Source: Paramagnetospirillum kuznetsovii (lineage in GTDB: Bacteria; Pseudomonadota; Alphaproteobacteria; Rhodospirillales; Magnetospirillaceae). Taken from it: a stretch of 64,000 nucleotides of DNA. A program made the translations under genes and the position numbers. Under the pieces are notes generated by a model, which worked only from the letters and a program-made list of their open reading frames with translations, was not told the origin of the DNA and did not search any database. Location: assembly GCF_003284725.1 (NCBI RefSeq), contig NZ_PGTO01000011.1:1-64000 (forward strand), in the 5' to 3' direction. Numbering within the stretch: position 1 is the first letter of the stretch; each line of letters begins with the position of its first letter. Shown here piece after piece: positions 1-9,599 of this stretch.

Positions 1-192
<192 letters not shown>

Positions 193-217
193 TCTTCAGC
201 CTTACCGCTGAATCAAG

Positions 218-248
218 ACGCCCCCGGAGGAAACTCCGGGGGCGTTTT
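218..248 (+). terminator. Rho-independent terminator of tuf
   Basis: A perfect 12-bp GC-rich stem (218-229 paired with 234-245) with a GAAA loop is followed by a short T run. It lies 26 bases after the tuf stop and separates tuf transcription from the toxin-antitoxin pair that converges on it. Confidence 0.9.
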
Positions 249-260
249 CGTTGCCGGGCC

Positions 261-659
261 TTACCGCAGCCAATTCTCCACCGCCAGCCCCGGCACCCGT
301 TCGAACTCCCGCACATTGTCGGTGACCAGGGCGAAGCCCAAGGTCAGGCAATGGGCCGCGATCAGCAGGTCGTTGTTGCCGATCAGTCGTCCTTCCCGCT
401 CCAATATTACCCGGATTTCGGCGTAGGCTTCGTCCATGGGCGATTCCAGGGGCAAAACCTCCAAGATTTCCAGCAGATCCTTAACCTGGGCGATTAGGCG
501 TGCAGAGCCTTTCTTGGCGGCACCGAACACCAGTTCGCCAGCACAGATAATGCTGGTGCAGACCTGATCCTCCCCGATCTTGGCAAGGTGAAGTGCGGCG
601 GGCCCCTGGGGATGGCGCAACAGGTCGGACAGGATATTGGTGTCCAGCAGATAGCGCAT
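261..659 (-). CDS. vapC: VapC-type PIN-domain ribonuclease toxin
   Basis: A 132-aa protein with the complete PIN fold signature: LLDTN at the N-terminus (Asp6), GELVFG (Glu42), NNDLLIAAH (Asp97) and LVTDN (Asp114). These four acidic residues would hold the Mg2+ ions for RNA cleavage. VapC toxins typically cut initiator tRNA or rRNA; the target here cannot be read from sequence. Its ATG directly abuts the TGA of the upstream antitoxin gene with no spacer, the usual layout of a co-translated type II toxin-antitoxin operon. The pair is inserted between tuf and rpsJ, which are normally neighbours, so it is probably an acquired module. Confidence 0.93.
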   Translation of the reverse strand: MRYLLDTNILSDLLRHPQGPAALHLAKIGEDQVCTSIICAGELVFGAAKKGSARLIAQVKDLLEILEVLPLESPMDEAYAEIRVILEREGRLIGNNDLLIAAHCLTLGFALVTDNVREFERVPGLAVENWLR

Positions 660-893
660 TCACAGGTCCACCGGCTCGGGCGGCGGATCATCGATCTCGG
701 GGAAGTCCTCATCAAGTGGCTCAAGGCTCGCCAGCAATGCCAGCAATGAGCGCTTACGCGCCGGTTCGATGATCAGGCGGTCGCCGTCCTTGCGCATGAT
801 GGCGTCCTCGCCCGGCAATTCGAATTCGCGGGGAATGCGAACCGCTTGATTGCGGCCGTTACGGAACAGGCGGACTCGGCGATCATGGTTCAT
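660..893 (-). CDS. vapB: VapB/MazE-type antitoxin, AbrB-fold DNA-binding protein
   Basis: A 77-aa protein beginning MNHDRRVRLFRNGRNQAV. The segment with GRNQAVRIP and a following FELPGEDAIM is the swapped-hairpin AbrB/SpoVT DNA-binding fold of VapB and MazE antitoxins. The acidic, proline-rich C-terminus (DEDFPEIDDPPPEPV) would be the disordered part that wraps the VapC active site. I chose the ATG at 893 because the family begins close to the AbrB fold and a GGAGG-like site (ACGGAGGCAAGC) precedes it; a longer frame reaching 1097 has no family support. It is the first gene of a two-gene operon with vapC and probably represses its own promoter. Confidence 0.88.
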   Translation of the reverse strand: MNHDRRVRLFRNGRNQAVRIPREFELPGEDAIMRKDGDRLIIEPARKRSLLALLASLEPLDEDFPEIDDPPPEPVDL

Positions 894-906
894 GCTTGCC
901 TCCGTG

Positions 907-946
907 GCATAGGCCATAGCATAGGCCGATTCCTGGATCAGGGCAA
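907..946 (-). promoter_or_regulatory. Predicted vapBC promoter with repeated operator half-sites
   Basis: Read on the minus strand there is TTGCCC (946-941), a 17-base spacer and TATGCT (923-918), a good sigma70-like pair just upstream of vapB. Two identical copies of GCATAGGCC (plus-strand reading) lie at 907-915 and 919-927, 12 bp apart centre to centre, and cover the -10 box. This arrangement is what an AbrB-type antitoxin would need for autorepression. The promoter and the operator are both predictions. Confidence 0.6.
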
Positions 947-1081
947 CGCCACCCCATATTGCGCCGCACCAAAACCCCTGGTCATCATTGTGAAATATGC
1001 TATGAGAGCCCCTCGCATTTTGGAATGGGTCGAAGACGCGGCGCAGATCGCGGTTCGGCCGACAAGGCAGTGAGGGTGAAT

Positions 1082-1801
1082 ATGAAGCGTAGAGCATTGG
1101 TCACCGGCGGCACCGCCGGTATCGGCGCCGCCATCGCCGAGGCCCTGGCCCATGACGGGGTCGAGGTCATCGTCGTCGACGTGGTGCCGGAAAAGGTCGA
1201 GCAGTATGCCAAGGATACCGGCCGCCCAGCCTATGTGCTGGACGTTTCCGATTTCGACAAGGTGGAAAGCACCCTGGCCGATATCGAGGCCAAGCACGGC
1301 CACATCAACATCCTGATCAACAATGCGGGAATCACCCGCGACGGTCTGGTCCATAAGATGTGCCGCCGCACCCAGTGGAATTCGGTGATCGAGGTCAATC
1401 TGTCCTCGGTGTTCAACACCGTGCGGGTTCTGGGCGCGGGCATGCGCGAGCGCGGCTGGGGCCGTATCGTCAATATCTCGTCCATGAACGGGCAGAAGGG
1501 CCAGTTCGGTCAGGCCAATTACGCCGCCGCCAAGGCCGGCATGATCGGCCTGACCAAGTCCATCGCGCTGGAGATGGCGTCCAAGGGCGTCACCGCCAAT
1601 TGCGTCGCCCCCGGCTTCATCCTGACCGAGATGACCAAGGCCATGCGCCCCGATATCCTGGAGCAGGAAGCCGCGAAGATCCCGGTGGGCCGCATGGGCG
1701 CGCCCGAGGACATCGCCGCCACCGTGGCCTTCCTGTCGAGCAAGGCGGCGGGCTTCATCACCGGTCAGGTGATCGCGGTCAATGGCGGGCAATACATGTG
1801 A
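1082..1801 (+). CDS. phaB: Acetoacetyl-CoA reductase (NADPH), PHB synthesis
   Basis: A 239-aa short-chain dehydrogenase that would reduce acetoacetyl-CoA to (R)-3-hydroxybutyryl-CoA, the monomer for polyhydroxybutyrate granules. Seen: the cofactor motif TGGTAGIG (8-15), NNAG (80-83) and the catalytic triad Ser134, Tyr147, Lys151 in NISSMNGQKGQFGQANY plus AAAK. The KGQFGQ stretch and NAGITRDG are typical of PhaB rather than of the related fatty-acid reductase FabG. The ATG at 1082 follows GAGGGTGA and matches the family N-terminus. Neither phaA nor phaC is nearby. A FabG-type role is the alternative, considered less likely. Confidence 0.9.
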   Translation: MKRRALVTGGTAGIGAAIAEALAHDGVEVIVVDVVPEKVEQYAKDTGRPAYVLDVSDFDKVESTLADIEAKHGHINILINNAGITRDGLVHKMCRRTQWNSVIEVNLSSVFNTVRVLGAGMRERGWGRIVNISSMNGQKGQFGQANYAAAKAGMIGLTKSIALEMASKGVTANCVAPGFILTEMTKAMRPDILEQEAAKIPVGRMGAPEDIAATVAFLSSKAAGFITGQVIAVNGGQYM

Positions 1802-1811
1802 TTCTTAGGGG

Positions 1812-1840
1812 TTGCCAAGGGGGGGGACTCTCTGTATAAA
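1812..1840 (+). promoter_or_regulatory. Predicted sigma70-type promoter of the S10 operon
   Basis: TTGCCA (1812-1817), a 17-base spacer and TATAAA (1835-1840), starting only 11 bases after the phaB stop. A start near 1847 would leave a leader of about 135 nt before rpsJ. It explains how the ribosomal block is transcribed although it is separated from tuf. Confidence 0.75.
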
Positions 1841-1931
1841 CCCGCCTTCGGCTTCGGCCTCATTCCGTAAGAGCGGCTCCATTATCGGGGAAGCTGACTG
1901 CGGGAGGCTCTTTGAATTGACTGTTTTCACC

Positions 1932-1959
1932 GATCGGCGCCCCGACGGGGGCGCCGATC
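1932..1959 (+). promoter_or_regulatory. Perfect 12-bp hairpin in the rpsJ leader
   Basis: Arms 1932-1943 and 1948-1959 are exact reverse complements around a GACG loop, ending 22 bases before the rpsJ ATG. No T run follows, so it is not a simple terminator. Its place in the leader of the S10 operon suggests translational or autogenous control (in E. coli L4 acts on the S10 leader), but the structure is not recognisably the E. coli one. Confidence 0.6.
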
Positions 1960-1981
1960 CGATTTGACGGATGACTTGAAC

Positions 1982-2290
1982 ATGGAAAGCCAGAACATCC
2001 GCATCCGCCTCAAGGCGTTCGATCATCGCGTGCTGGATCAGTCCACCCGCGAGATCGTCAACACCGCCAAGAGGACCGGGGCGCAGGTGCGCGGACCGAT
2101 CCCGCTTCCGAGCAGGATCGAGAAGTTCACCGTCAACCGTAGCCCGCATATCGACAAGAAGTCGCGCGAGCAGTTCGAAATTCGCACGCATAAGCGTTTG
2201 CTGGACATCGTCGATCCGACGCCCCAGACCGTTGATGCGCTGATGAAGCTCGACCTGGCCGCCGGCGTCGACGTCGAGATCAAGCTCTAA
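1982..2290 (+). CDS. rpsJ: 30S ribosomal protein S10
   Basis: A 102-aa protein matching S10 from end to end ([11 protein letters not shown] near the start, RTHKRLLDI, then [10 protein letters not shown]). S10 binds 16S rRNA in the 30S head and, as NusE, partners NusB in antitermination. The frame is also open from a TTG at 1964, but the ATG at 1982 gives the usual length of about 103 aa and the family N-terminus. It is the first gene of the 29-gene ribosomal block. A clear Shine-Dalgarno is missing, which fits control by the leader hairpin just upstream. Confidence 0.97.
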   Translation: MESQNIRIRLKAFDHRVLDQSTREIVNTAKRTGAQVRGPIPLPSRIEKFTVNRSPHIDKKSREQFEIRTHKRLLDIVDPTPQTVDALMKLDLAAGVDVEIKL

Positions 2291-2304
2291 GGAAGAACCA
2301 AACG

Positions 2305-2994
2305 ATGCGATCTGGTCTCATCGCCCAGAAGGTCGGCATGACGAGGATCTTCACCGAGGACGGCACCCATGTGCCCGTCACCGTGTTGAAGGTCGACACC
2401 TGTCAGGTGGTCTCGACCCGCTCTGTGGAAACCGACGGCTATGTGGCCGTCCAGCTTGGCGCCGGTGTTGCCAAGGTGAAGAACGTGAGCAAGCCTGCTC
2501 GCGCCAACTTCGCCAAGGCCAAGGTCGAGCCCAAGAAGAAGCTCGCCGAGTTCCGCGTGTCCGCCGAGAACCTTCTCGAGGTCGGCACCGAACTCTCCGC
2601 CGCGCATTTCGTTCCCGGTCAGTACGTGGACGTGACGGCCAACACCATCGGCAAGGGGTTCGCCGGTGGCATGAAGCGCTGGAACTTCCGCGGTCTGGAA
2701 GCCACCCACGGCGTTTCGGTCTCGCACCGTTCCCACGGCTCCACCGGCCAGCGCCAAGACCCCGGTCGGGTGTTCAAGGGCAAGAAGATGGCCGGTCACA
2801 TGGGCGACGAGCAGGTGACCACTCAGAACCTCACCGTGGTTGCCACGGATTCCGATCGCGGCCTGATCCTGGTTAAGGGTTCGGTTCCCGGTCACGAGGG
2901 CTCCTGGGTGCTCGTCCGCGATGCGGTCAAGCGCAAGCTGCCTGATGGCGTGCCGTTCCCGGCCGGCATCAAGGCCGCGGCCGCCGGCGAGTAA
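2305..2994 (+). CDS. rplC: 50S ribosomal protein L3
   Basis: A 229-aa protein that starts [16 protein letters not shown] as L3 does and carries the central loop with [14 protein letters not shown] and GKKMAGHMG that reaches toward the peptidyl transferase centre. L3 nucleates 50S assembly on 23S rRNA. It follows rpsJ by 14 bases with an AAGGAAG site. It is slightly longer than the E. coli protein (209 aa) because of an Ala/Lys-rich C-terminal end, common in alphaproteobacteria. Confidence 0.98.
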   Translation: MRSGLIAQKVGMTRIFTEDGTHVPVTVLKVDTCQVVSTRSVETDGYVAVQLGAGVAKVKNVSKPARANFAKAKVEPKKKLAEFRVSAENLLEVGTELSAAHFVPGQYVDVTANTIGKGFAGGMKRWNFRGLEATHGVSVSHRSHGSTGQRQDPGRVFKGKKMAGHMGDEQVTTQNLTVVATDSDRGLILVKGSVPGHEGSWVLVRDAVKRKLPDGVPFPAGIKAAAAGE

Positions 2995-3007
2995 AGGATA
3001 AAAGGCG

Positions 3008-3625
3008 ATGAAGACGAACGTAATCAGCCTGGACAACCAGACCGTCGGCGAAATCGAGCTGGCCGACGCCGTGTTTGGTCTGCCGGTGCGCACGGACATC
3101 CTGTTCCGCGCCGTCAACTGGCAGCTGGCCAAGCGCCAGACCGGCAATCACAAGACCAAGACCATCAGCGAGATCTCCGGTACCACCAAGAAGCCCTTCA
3201 ATCAGAAGGGTGGTGGTCGGGCCCGTCAGGGTTCGCTGCGCTCCGCGCAGTTCCGGGGCGGCTCCACCATCTTCGGCCCGGTCGTGCGCTCCCATGCCCA
3301 CGATCTGCCCAAGAAGGTCCGCAAGCTGGCGCTGAAGACCGCCCTGTCGGCCAAGGTCGCCGACGGCAAGTTGATCGTGTTGGACACCGCTTCGGCGGCC
3401 AGCCCCAAGACCAAGGAGCTGGCGGCGCGTCTGTCCAAGCTCGGTTGGACCTCGGTGCTGTTCATCGACGGTGCCGTGGACGGCAACTTCGCCCTGGCCT
3501 CGCGCAACCTCCCCCATGTGGACGTGTTGCCGCAGGTCGGCGCCAACGTCTACGACATCCTGCGTCGCGATACCCTGGTTCTGACCAAGGACGCGGTGCA
3601 AGCCCTGGAGGCTCGCCTGAAATGA
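3008..3625 (+). CDS. rplD: 50S ribosomal protein L4
   Basis: A 205-aa L4 protein with the long rRNA-penetrating loop ([19 protein letters not shown]) and the globular end with [22 protein letters not shown]4 lines the exit tunnel; in enterobacteria it also represses its own operon through the S10 leader. Its TGA overlaps the ATG of rplW (ATGA at 3622-3625), which implies translational coupling. Confidence 0.98.
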   Translation: MKTNVISLDNQTVGEIELADAVFGLPVRTDILFRAVNWQLAKRQTGNHKTKTISEISGTTKKPFNQKGGGRARQGSLRSAQFRGGSTIFGPVVRSHAHDLPKKVRKLALKTALSAKVADGKLIVLDTASAASPKTKELAARLSKLGWTSVLFIDGAVDGNFALASRNLPHVDVLPQVGANVYDILRRDTLVLTKDAVQALEARLK

Positions 3626-3930
3626 GCAAGCTCGTCATCAGCAAGGAGCGGATGTACGACGTCGTCCGCGCCCCCGTGATCACCGAAAAGGCGACCATGG
3701 GCTCCGAGTATCGGCAGGTGACCTTCAAGGTTCCGCTGGATGCGACCAAGCCGGAGATCAAGGCCGCGGTGGAAGGGATTTTCGGGGTGAAGGTCACCGC
3801 CGTGAACACCCTGATCGCCAAGGGCAAGGTCAAGCGGTTCCGCGGTCGTGTCGGCGTGCGCAACGACGTCAAGAAGGCGGTCGTTACCCTGGCCGAGGGC
3901 CACTCCATCGACGTGACCACGGGAGTCTGA
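3622..3930 (+). CDS. rplW: 50S ribosomal protein L23
   Basis: A 102-aa protein with the L23 signature [10 protein letters not shown] near the start and [18 protein letters not shown] in the second half. L23 sits at the tunnel exit and docks trigger factor, SRP and SecYEG. The ATG at 3622 overlaps the rplD stop. A second in-frame ATG (MYDVVRAP) lies 10 codons downstream; the upstream one is preferred because of the ATGA coupling. Confidence 0.97.
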   Translation: MSKLVISKERMYDVVRAPVITEKATMGSEYRQVTFKVPLDATKPEIKAAVEGIFGVKVTAVNTLIAKGKVKRFRGRVGVRNDVKKAVVTLAEGHSIDVTTGV

Positions 3931-3934
3931 CGCC

Positions 3935-4762
3935 ATGGCGCTGAAAACATACAATCCGACCACGCCGGGTCAGCGTCAGCTGGTCCAGGTCGATCGGTCC
4001 GAGTTGTGGAAGGGCAAGCCCGAGAAGTCGCTGACCGAAGGTCTGCGCTCCAAGGGCGGCCGTAACAACACCGGTCGCATCACCATGCGCTGGCGCGGCG
4101 GCGGGCATAAGCGCCGCTACCGCATCATCGACTTCAAGCGCACCAAGTTCGATATGGCCGCTACCGTCGAGCGTTTGGAATACGATCCCAACCGCACCGC
4201 CTTCATCGCGTTGATCGCGTATGCGGACGGCGAGAAGGCCTATATCATCGCCCCGCAGCGCCTCGCCGTCGGCGATCAGGTGATCGCGGGCGAAAAGGTC
4301 GACATCAAGCCGGGCAACGCCATGCCGCTGAAGAACATCCCCGTCGGCACCGTGGTGCACAACGTGGAGCTCAAGGTGGGCAAGGGCGCGCAGCTGGCCC
4401 GTTCGGCCGGTACCTATGTGCAGCTGGTGGGCAAGGATCAGGGCTATGCCCAGCTCCGCCTGTCCTCCGGTGAGTTGCGCATGGTGCGCGGCGAGTGCAT
4501 GGCCACCATCGGCGCCGTGTCCAACCCCGACCAGCAGAACGTTTCGCTGGGCAAGGCGGGACGCTCGGTGTGGCTGGGCCGTCGCCCGTCCGTTCGCGGT
4601 GTCGCCATGAACCCCATCGACCACCCGCATGGCGGCGGCGAAGGCCGTACCTCCGGCGGCCGTCACCCGGTCACTCCGTGGGGCAAGCCGACCAAGGGTA
4701 AGAAGACTCGTAGCAACAAAAAGACGGACCGGCTGATTATGCGCCGCCGTCAGAGCCAGTAG
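3935..4762 (+). CDS. rplB: 50S ribosomal protein L2
   Basis: A 275-aa L2 protein, full length. Seen are [15 protein letters not shown], the RNA-binding [18 protein letters not shown], the [13 protein letters not shown] segment and [10 protein letters not shown], which carries the conserved histidine near the peptidyl transferase centre. L2 is needed for subunit association and peptide-bond formation. It begins 4 bases after rplW. Confidence 0.99.
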   Translation: MALKTYNPTTPGQRQLVQVDRSELWKGKPEKSLTEGLRSKGGRNNTGRITMRWRGGGHKRRYRIIDFKRTKFDMAATVERLEYDPNRTAFIALIAYADGEKAYIIAPQRLAVGDQVIAGEKVDIKPGNAMPLKNIPVGTVVHNVELKVGKGAQLARSAGTYVQLVGKDQGYAQLRLSSGELRMVRGECMATIGAVSNPDQQNVSLGKAGRSVWLGRRPSVRGVAMNPIDHPHGGGEGRTSGGRHPVTPWGKPTKGKKTRSNKKTDRLIMRRRQSQ

Positions 4763-4775
4763 GAGGAGCGAGAAT

Positions 4776-5054
4776 ATGGCTCGTTCCGTTTGGAAAGGCC
4801 CCTTCCTCGACGGCTACATGCTGGGAAAGGCGGAAAAGTCCCGCGCCAGCGGCCGCAACGAGGTCATCAAGATCTGGTCGCGTCGTTCGACCATCCTGCC
4901 GCAGTTCGTCGGGTTGACCTTTGGCGTCTACAATGGCCAGAAGTTCATCCCCGTGCTGGTGACCGAGAACATGATCGGCCACAAGTTCGGTGAGTTCTCG
5001 CCGACCCGCACGTTCTACGGCCACGCGGTCGACAAGAAGGCGAAGAGGAAGTAG
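4776..5054 (+). CDS. rpsS: 30S ribosomal protein S19
   Basis: A 92-aa S19 protein that starts [10 protein letters not shown] and carries [19 protein letters not shown] and the end motif [13 protein letters not shown]19 binds 16S rRNA in the 30S head together with S13 and contacts the 50S A-site finger. A GGAGG-type site precedes the ATG. Confidence 0.98.
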   Translation: MARSVWKGPFLDGYMLGKAEKSRASGRNEVIKIWSRRSTILPQFVGLTFGVYNGQKFIPVLVTENMIGHKFGEFSPTRTFYGHAVDKKAKRK

Positions 5055-5056
5055 CC

Positions 5057-5443
5057 ATGGGCAAGAAAACCGCAGAGCGGGTTCTGTCGGATACCGAGGC
5101 CAAGGCTTTCGCCGCCTCCATCCGCACCAGCCCCCGGAAGCTGAACCTGGTTGCCGAAAGCATCCGCGGCCTGAAGGCCGAGGTTGCGCTGAACGCCCTG
5201 TTCTTCTCCAAGCGCCGCATCGCGGTCGAGGTGAGGAAAGTGCTCCAGTCGGCTATCGCCAATGCCGAGAACAACCACCAGCTCGACGTGGACCGGCTCT
5301 ACGTGGCCGAGGCCCATGTGGGCAAGGCCATGGTTATGAAGCGCTGGGCCGCTCGCGCTCGTGGCCGTTCCACCCGCATCGAGAAGCCGTTCAGCAATCT
5401 GACCGTCATCGTGCGTGAACGCGCCGAAGCGGCGGAGGAGTAA
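5057..5443 (+). CDS. rplV: 50S ribosomal protein L22
   Basis: A 128-aa L22 protein with [18 protein letters not shown] and the tunnel hairpin [20 protein letters not shown] (near the C-terminus), whose tip narrows the exit tunnel and is a macrolide-resistance hot spot. Two bases separate it from rpsS. A short N-terminal extension before the core is seen in many alphaproteobacteria. Confidence 0.98.
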   Translation: MGKKTAERVLSDTEAKAFAASIRTSPRKLNLVAESIRGLKAEVALNALFFSKRRIAVEVRKVLQSAIANAENNHQLDVDRLYVAEAHVGKAMVMKRWAARARGRSTRIEKPFSNLTVIVRERAEAAEE

Positions 5444-5446
5444 CCC

Positions 5447-6130
5447 ATGGGTCAGAAAGTCAATCCGATCGGCCTTCGCGTCGGCATCAACCGCACCTGG
5501 GATTCCCGGTGGTTCGCCGACGAGAACTACGCCAAGTTGCTTCATGAAGACCTGAAGCTGCGCAAGTATCTGCGCGAGAAGCTGGCCCAGGCCGGTGTCT
5601 CCCGTGTGGTCATCGAGCGTCCGGCGAAGAAGGCCCGCATCACCATTCACACCGCCCGTCCGGGCGTGGTGATCGGTAAGAAGGGCGCCGATATCGAGGT
5701 GCTCCGCAAGGAGTTGTCCAAGATGACCGGCGGCGAGGTTCACCTGAACATCGTCGAAATCCGCAAGCCGGAATTGGATGCGCAGCTGGTGGCCGAGTCC
5801 ATCGCCCAGCAGTTGGAGCGTCGCGTCGCTTTCCGCCGCGCCATGAAGCGTGCCGTTCAGTCCGCCATGCGCCTCGGCGCCCAGGGCATCCGGATCAATT
5901 GCTCCGGTCGTCTCGGCGGCGCTGAAATCGCCCGCATGGAGTGGTACCGCGAAGGTCGCGTACCGCTGCACACGCTGCGCGCCGACGTGGATTACGGTGT
6001 CGGTACCGCCAAGACCACTTACGGTACCTGTGGCGTCAAGGTTTGGGTGTTCAAGGGCGAGATCCTCGCCCATGACCCCATGGCCCAGGACAAGCGGGCT
6101 GCGGGTGAAACCACCCCGTCCGGCCGCTGA
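5447..6130 (+). CDS. rpsC: 30S ribosomal protein S3
   Basis: A 227-aa S3 protein starting [13 protein letters not shown], with the KH-domain loop [12 protein letters not shown] and the C-terminal domain containing [23 protein letters not shown] spread over the mRNA-entry region. S3 forms part of the mRNA helicase at the 30S entrance. It begins 3 bases after rplV, with GGAGGAG inside the end of rplV as ribosome-binding site. Confidence 0.99.
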   Translation: MGQKVNPIGLRVGINRTWDSRWFADENYAKLLHEDLKLRKYLREKLAQAGVSRVVIERPAKKARITIHTARPGVVIGKKGADIEVLRKELSKMTGGEVHLNIVEIRKPELDAQLVAESIAQQLERRVAFRRAMKRAVQSAMRLGAQGIRINCSGRLGGAEIARMEWYREGRVPLHTLRADVDYGVGTAKTTYGTCGVKVWVFKGEILAHDPMAQDKRAAGETTPSGR

Positions 6131-6149
6131 TCTGAGAAGGGTTTGAGAA

Positions 6150-6566
6150 ATGCTTTCTCCGAAGCGTACTAAATACCGCAAGGCCCATAAGGGCCGGATC
6201 AAGGGCGTGACCAAGGGTGGTTCGGCCTTGAATTTCGGTGCCTATGGCCTGAAGGCTCTTGAGCCGGAGCGGATCACCGCCCGTCAGATCGAGGCCGCCC
6301 GTCGTGCCCTGACCCGTCACATGAAGCGTCAAGGCCGCGTGTGGATCCGTATCTTCCCGGACCTGCCCGTCTCCAGCAAGCCCGCCGAAGTCCGCATGGG
6401 CTCGGGCAAGGGCGCGCCGGAATTCTGGGTGGCCCGCGTTGCTCCCGGTCGCATCCTCTTCGAGGTTGACGGCGTGCCGGAAGAAATCGCGCGTCACGGT
6501 TTTGCTCTCGCGGCCGCCAAGCTGCCGATCAAGACCAAGTTCATTACCCGCATCGGGGAGATCTGA
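6150..6566 (+). CDS. rplP: 50S ribosomal protein L16
   Basis: A 138-aa L16 protein starting [16 protein letters not shown]. The segments [18 protein letters not shown] and [21 protein letters not shown] are diagnostic. L16 organises the A-site region of 23S rRNA. The ATG follows GAAGGGTTTGAGAA. Confidence 0.98.
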   Translation: MLSPKRTKYRKAHKGRIKGVTKGGSALNFGAYGLKALEPERITARQIEAARRALTRHMKRQGRVWIRIFPDLPVSSKPAEVRMGSGKGAPEFWVARVAPGRILFEVDGVPEEIARHGFALAAAKLPIKTKFITRIGEI

Positions 6567-6569
6567 GCC

Positions 6570-6773
6570 ATGGCGACCAAGGCTGCCGATCTGCGCCAAA
6601 AGACTCCCGACCAGCTCAAGGAGCGGGTCGTGGAGCTCAAGAAGGAGCAGTTCAACCTTCGCTTCCAGCGGGCCTCTGGCCAGTTGGAGAATACCGCCCG
6701 CGTGCGCGCCGTGCGCCGCGAGATCGCGACCATCAAGACCCTGCTTGGCGAACGCGCCAAGAGCGCGTCCTAA
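6570..6773 (+). CDS. rpmC: 50S ribosomal protein L29
   Basis: A 67-aa, two-helix L29 protein with [21 protein letters not shown] (split by the usual family pattern) and [17 protein letters not shown]. It flanks L23 at the tunnel exit. It starts 3 bases after rplP, with GGGGAG near the end of rplP as ribosome-binding site. Confidence 0.97.
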   Translation: MATKAADLRQKTPDQLKERVVELKKEQFNLRFQRASGQLENTARVRAVRREIATIKTLLGERAKSAS

Positions 6774-6788
6774 GGAGAGGCGACAGAC

Positions 6789-7028
6789 ATGCCGAAGCGC
6801 ATTCTTCAGGGTGTGGTCACCAGCGACAAGATGGAAAAGACCGTCGTCGTCCGCGTCGAACGCCGCGTGATGCACCCGATCTACAAGAAGTTCATCCGTC
6901 GTTCGAAGAAGTATCACGCCCACGACGAAAACAACGTGTTCAAGACCGGCGACACCATTCGCATCCGCGAATGCCGTCCGCTCTCGAAGACCAAGACCTG
7001 GGAAGTTATCGTCGAGCCGCAGGCTTGA
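6789..7028 (+). CDS. rpsQ: 30S ribosomal protein S17
   Basis: A 79-aa S17 protein: [19 protein letters not shown] opens the OB fold and [15 protein letters not shown] closes it. S17 is a primary binder of helix 11 of 16S rRNA. An AAGGAGAGGCG site precedes the ATG. Confidence 0.97.
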   Translation: MPKRILQGVVTSDKMEKTVVVRVERRVMHPIYKKFIRRSKKYHAHDENNVFKTGDTIRIRECRPLSKTKTWEVIVEPQA

Positions 7029-7059
7029 CGATAACGATCTGGAATAAGGAAGGCACATC

Positions 7060-7428
7060 ATGATCCAGATGCAAACCAACCTGGACGTCGCCGATAACTC
7101 CGGCGCTCGCCGGGTGCAGTGCATCAAGGTGCTGGGCGGTTCTCACCGCACCATCGCCAGCGTGGGCGACGTGATCGTCGTTTCCATCAAGGAAGCGATT
7201 CCGCGTGGCCGCGTGAAGAAGGGTGACGTGCATCGCGCCGTCATCGTTCGCACCGCCAAGGAAATCCGTCGCGCTGACGGTTCCGCCATTCGGTTCGACA
7301 CCAACGCCGCCGTGCTGATCAACAAGCAGGGCGAACCCATCGGCACCCGTATCTTCGGGCCGGTTACCCGTGAGCTTCGCGGTAAGAAGTTCATGAAGAT
7401 CATCTCTCTGGCCCCGGAGGTCCTCTAA
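7060..7428 (+). CDS. rplN: 50S ribosomal protein L14
   Basis: A 122-aa L14 protein, exactly the usual length, starting [17 protein letters not shown] and holding [16 protein letters not shown] and the [13 protein letters not shown] segment. L14 lies at the subunit interface and binds RsfS in stationary phase. TAAGGAAGG precedes the start. Confidence 0.98.
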   Translation: MIQMQTNLDVADNSGARRVQCIKVLGGSHRTIASVGDVIVVSIKEAIPRGRVKKGDVHRAVIVRTAKEIRRADGSAIRFDTNAAVLINKQGEPIGTRIFGPVTRELRGKKFMKIISLAPEVL

Positions 7429-7749
7429 ATGACCGCCTTGAACGTCAAGAAGGGTGATCGGGTCGTCGTGCTCGCCGGCAAGGACAAGGGCAAGAAGGGC
7501 GAAGTCATCTCCGCCAGCCCCAAGGAGCAGCGCGTCATCGTCCAGGGTGTCAACCTGGTGAAGCGCCACACCCGTCCGTCGGCCACCAACCAGGGTGGAA
7601 TCGTGGAGAAGGAGGCGTCGATCCACGTCTCCAACGTCGCCCACGAAGACCCCAAGGACGGCAAGCCGACCCGCATCGGTCACAAGATCCTCGAAGACGG
7701 CCGCAAGGTGCGCATCGCGCGCCGCTCCGGCGAAGTCATCGACCGGTAA
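7429..7749 (+). CDS. rplX: 50S ribosomal protein L24
   Basis: A 106-aa L24 protein with the KOW motif [19 protein letters not shown] and [11 protein letters not shown]24 initiates 50S assembly at the 5' domain of 23S rRNA. Its ATG directly follows the rplN TAA without a gap, and the ribosome-binding site CCCCGGAGGTCC is in the end of rplN. Confidence 0.97.
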   Translation: MTALNVKKGDRVVVLAGKDKGKKGEVISASPKEQRVIVQGVNLVKRHTRPSATNQGGIVEKEASIHVSNVAHEDPKDGKPTRIGHKILEDGRKVRIARRSGEVIDR

Positions 7750-7766
7750 CGGGAAAGGATAGTCAG

Positions 7767-8306
7767 ATGGCACGTTTGCGTAATCACTACGATACGGTCG
7801 TGAAGCCGGCCCTGCAGAAGGAGTTCAATTACTCCAATCCGATGCAGGTTCCGAAGCTGGCCAAGATCGTCATCAACATGGGCGTCGGTGAAGCCGCCCA
7901 GGACGCCAAGAAGATCGAGTCGGCGCTCGCCGAGTTGACCCTGATCGCCGGCCAAAAGCCGGTGGTGACCAAGGCCAAGACCTCCATCGCCCAGTTCAAG
8001 CTGCGCGAGGGGCAGGTTGTCGGCTGCAAGGTCACCCTTCGGGCCGACCGCATGTACGAGTTCCTCGACCGGTTGATCAACATTGCCCTGCCGCGCGTTC
8101 GCGATTTCCGCGGCGTGCCGGCAAAGAGCTTCGACGGGCGCGGCAACTACGCGCTGGGCCTGAAGGAGCAGCTGATTTTCCCGGAAATCGACTACGACAA
8201 GGTCGATACCCAGCGGGGCATGGACATCATCTTCGTCACGACTGCCGAGACCAACGAGGAAGCCAAGGCTCTCCTCAAGGGTTTCGACATGCCGTTCGTG
8301 GCTTGA
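7767..8306 (+). CDS. rplE: 50S ribosomal protein L5
   Basis: A 179-aa L5 protein with [38 protein letters not shown] and the end motif [21 protein letters not shown] (family pattern). L5 binds 5S rRNA and contacts P-site tRNA. The length equals that of E. coli L5. Confidence 0.98.
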   Translation: MARLRNHYDTVVKPALQKEFNYSNPMQVPKLAKIVINMGVGEAAQDAKKIESALAELTLIAGQKPVVTKAKTSIAQFKLREGQVVGCKVTLRADRMYEFLDRLINIALPRVRDFRGVPAKSFDGRGNYALGLKEQLIFPEIDYDKVDTQRGMDIIFVTTAETNEEAKALLKGFDMPFVA

Positions 8307-8322
8307 GTGGAGTTATTAGGCA

Positions 8323-8628
8323 ATGGCTAAGATCAGCTCCGTCGAGCGCAACAAGAAGCGCGAGCGCATGGCAAAGCAGTTTGCCGCTCGCCGCGCTAAG
8401 TTGAAGGCGGTCGCCAACAATCGTGAAGCCAGCCCCGAGGAGCGCTTCGAGGCGTCCTTGAAGCTGGCGATGGTTCCGCGTAATTCGTCCAAGACCCGCG
8501 TGCGTCTGCGCTGCGAGGTTACCGGGCGTTCGCGCGGCAACTACCGTAAGTTCAAACTGTGCCGGAATAAGCTCCGCGAGCTCGCCTCGCAGGGTCAGAT
8601 TCCCGGCATGACCAAGTCCAGCTGGTAA
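8323..8628 (+). CDS. rpsN: 30S ribosomal protein S14, zinc-independent form
   Basis: A 101-aa S14 protein of the long, E. coli-like type: the CxxC zinc ribbon of the short form is absent, and the core [17 protein letters not shown] followed by [16 protein letters not shown] is present. S14 is a late-assembling protein of the 30S head. Confidence 0.97.
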   Translation: MAKISSVERNKKRERMAKQFAARRAKLKAVANNREASPEERFEASLKLAMVPRNSSKTRVRLRCEVTGRSRGNYRKFKLCRNKLRELASQGQIPGMTKSSW

Positions 8629-8642
8629 GGAGGGCTCAGTCG

Positions 8643-9041
8643 ATGTCTATGACCGATCCCGTCGGCGATATGCTCACCCGTATCCGTAACGGACAGCGCG
8701 CGAACAAGTCGTCCGTGAAGTCGCCAGCGTCAAGCCTGCGCGCCAATGTTCTCGAAGTTCTCAAGCGCGAGGGTTACATTCGCGGCTATGAGCGCGTCGA
8801 TGTGCGCCCCGGTATCGCCGAGCTCTCCATCGAGCTCAAGTATCATGAGGGTCAGCCGGTTATCCGGGAGATCTCGCGCGTGTCCACTCCGGGCCGCCGC
8901 GTGTACTCCAAGATCGCCGACCTTCGCCGCGTCGCCAACGGGCTGGGGATCTCGATCCTCTCGACCCCGCGGGGCGTCATGTCCGACACTGAGGCTCGCG
9001 CCCAGAATGTCGGCGGCGAAGTCCTCTGCGAAGTGTTCTGA
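8643..9041 (+). CDS. rpsH: 30S ribosomal protein S8
   Basis: A 132-aa S8 protein with [15 protein letters not shown] at the start and the C-terminal [13 protein letters not shown] plus [10 protein letters not shown]8 binds helix 21 of 16S rRNA and in E. coli represses the spc operon through a look-alike site at rplE. Two ATGs lie two codons apart (8643 and 8649); the first follows AAGGAGGGCTCAGTCG and is used here. Confidence 0.97.
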   Translation: MSMTDPVGDMLTRIRNGQRANKSSVKSPASSLRANVLEVLKREGYIRGYERVDVRPGIAELSIELKYHEGQPVIREISRVSTPGRRVYSKIADLRRVANGLGISILSTPRGVMSDTEARAQNVGGEVLCEVF

Positions 9042-9054
9042 GGAGGGCTCTCAA

Positions 9055-9588
<534 letters not shown>

Positions 9589-9599
9589 GGGGCACCGCC

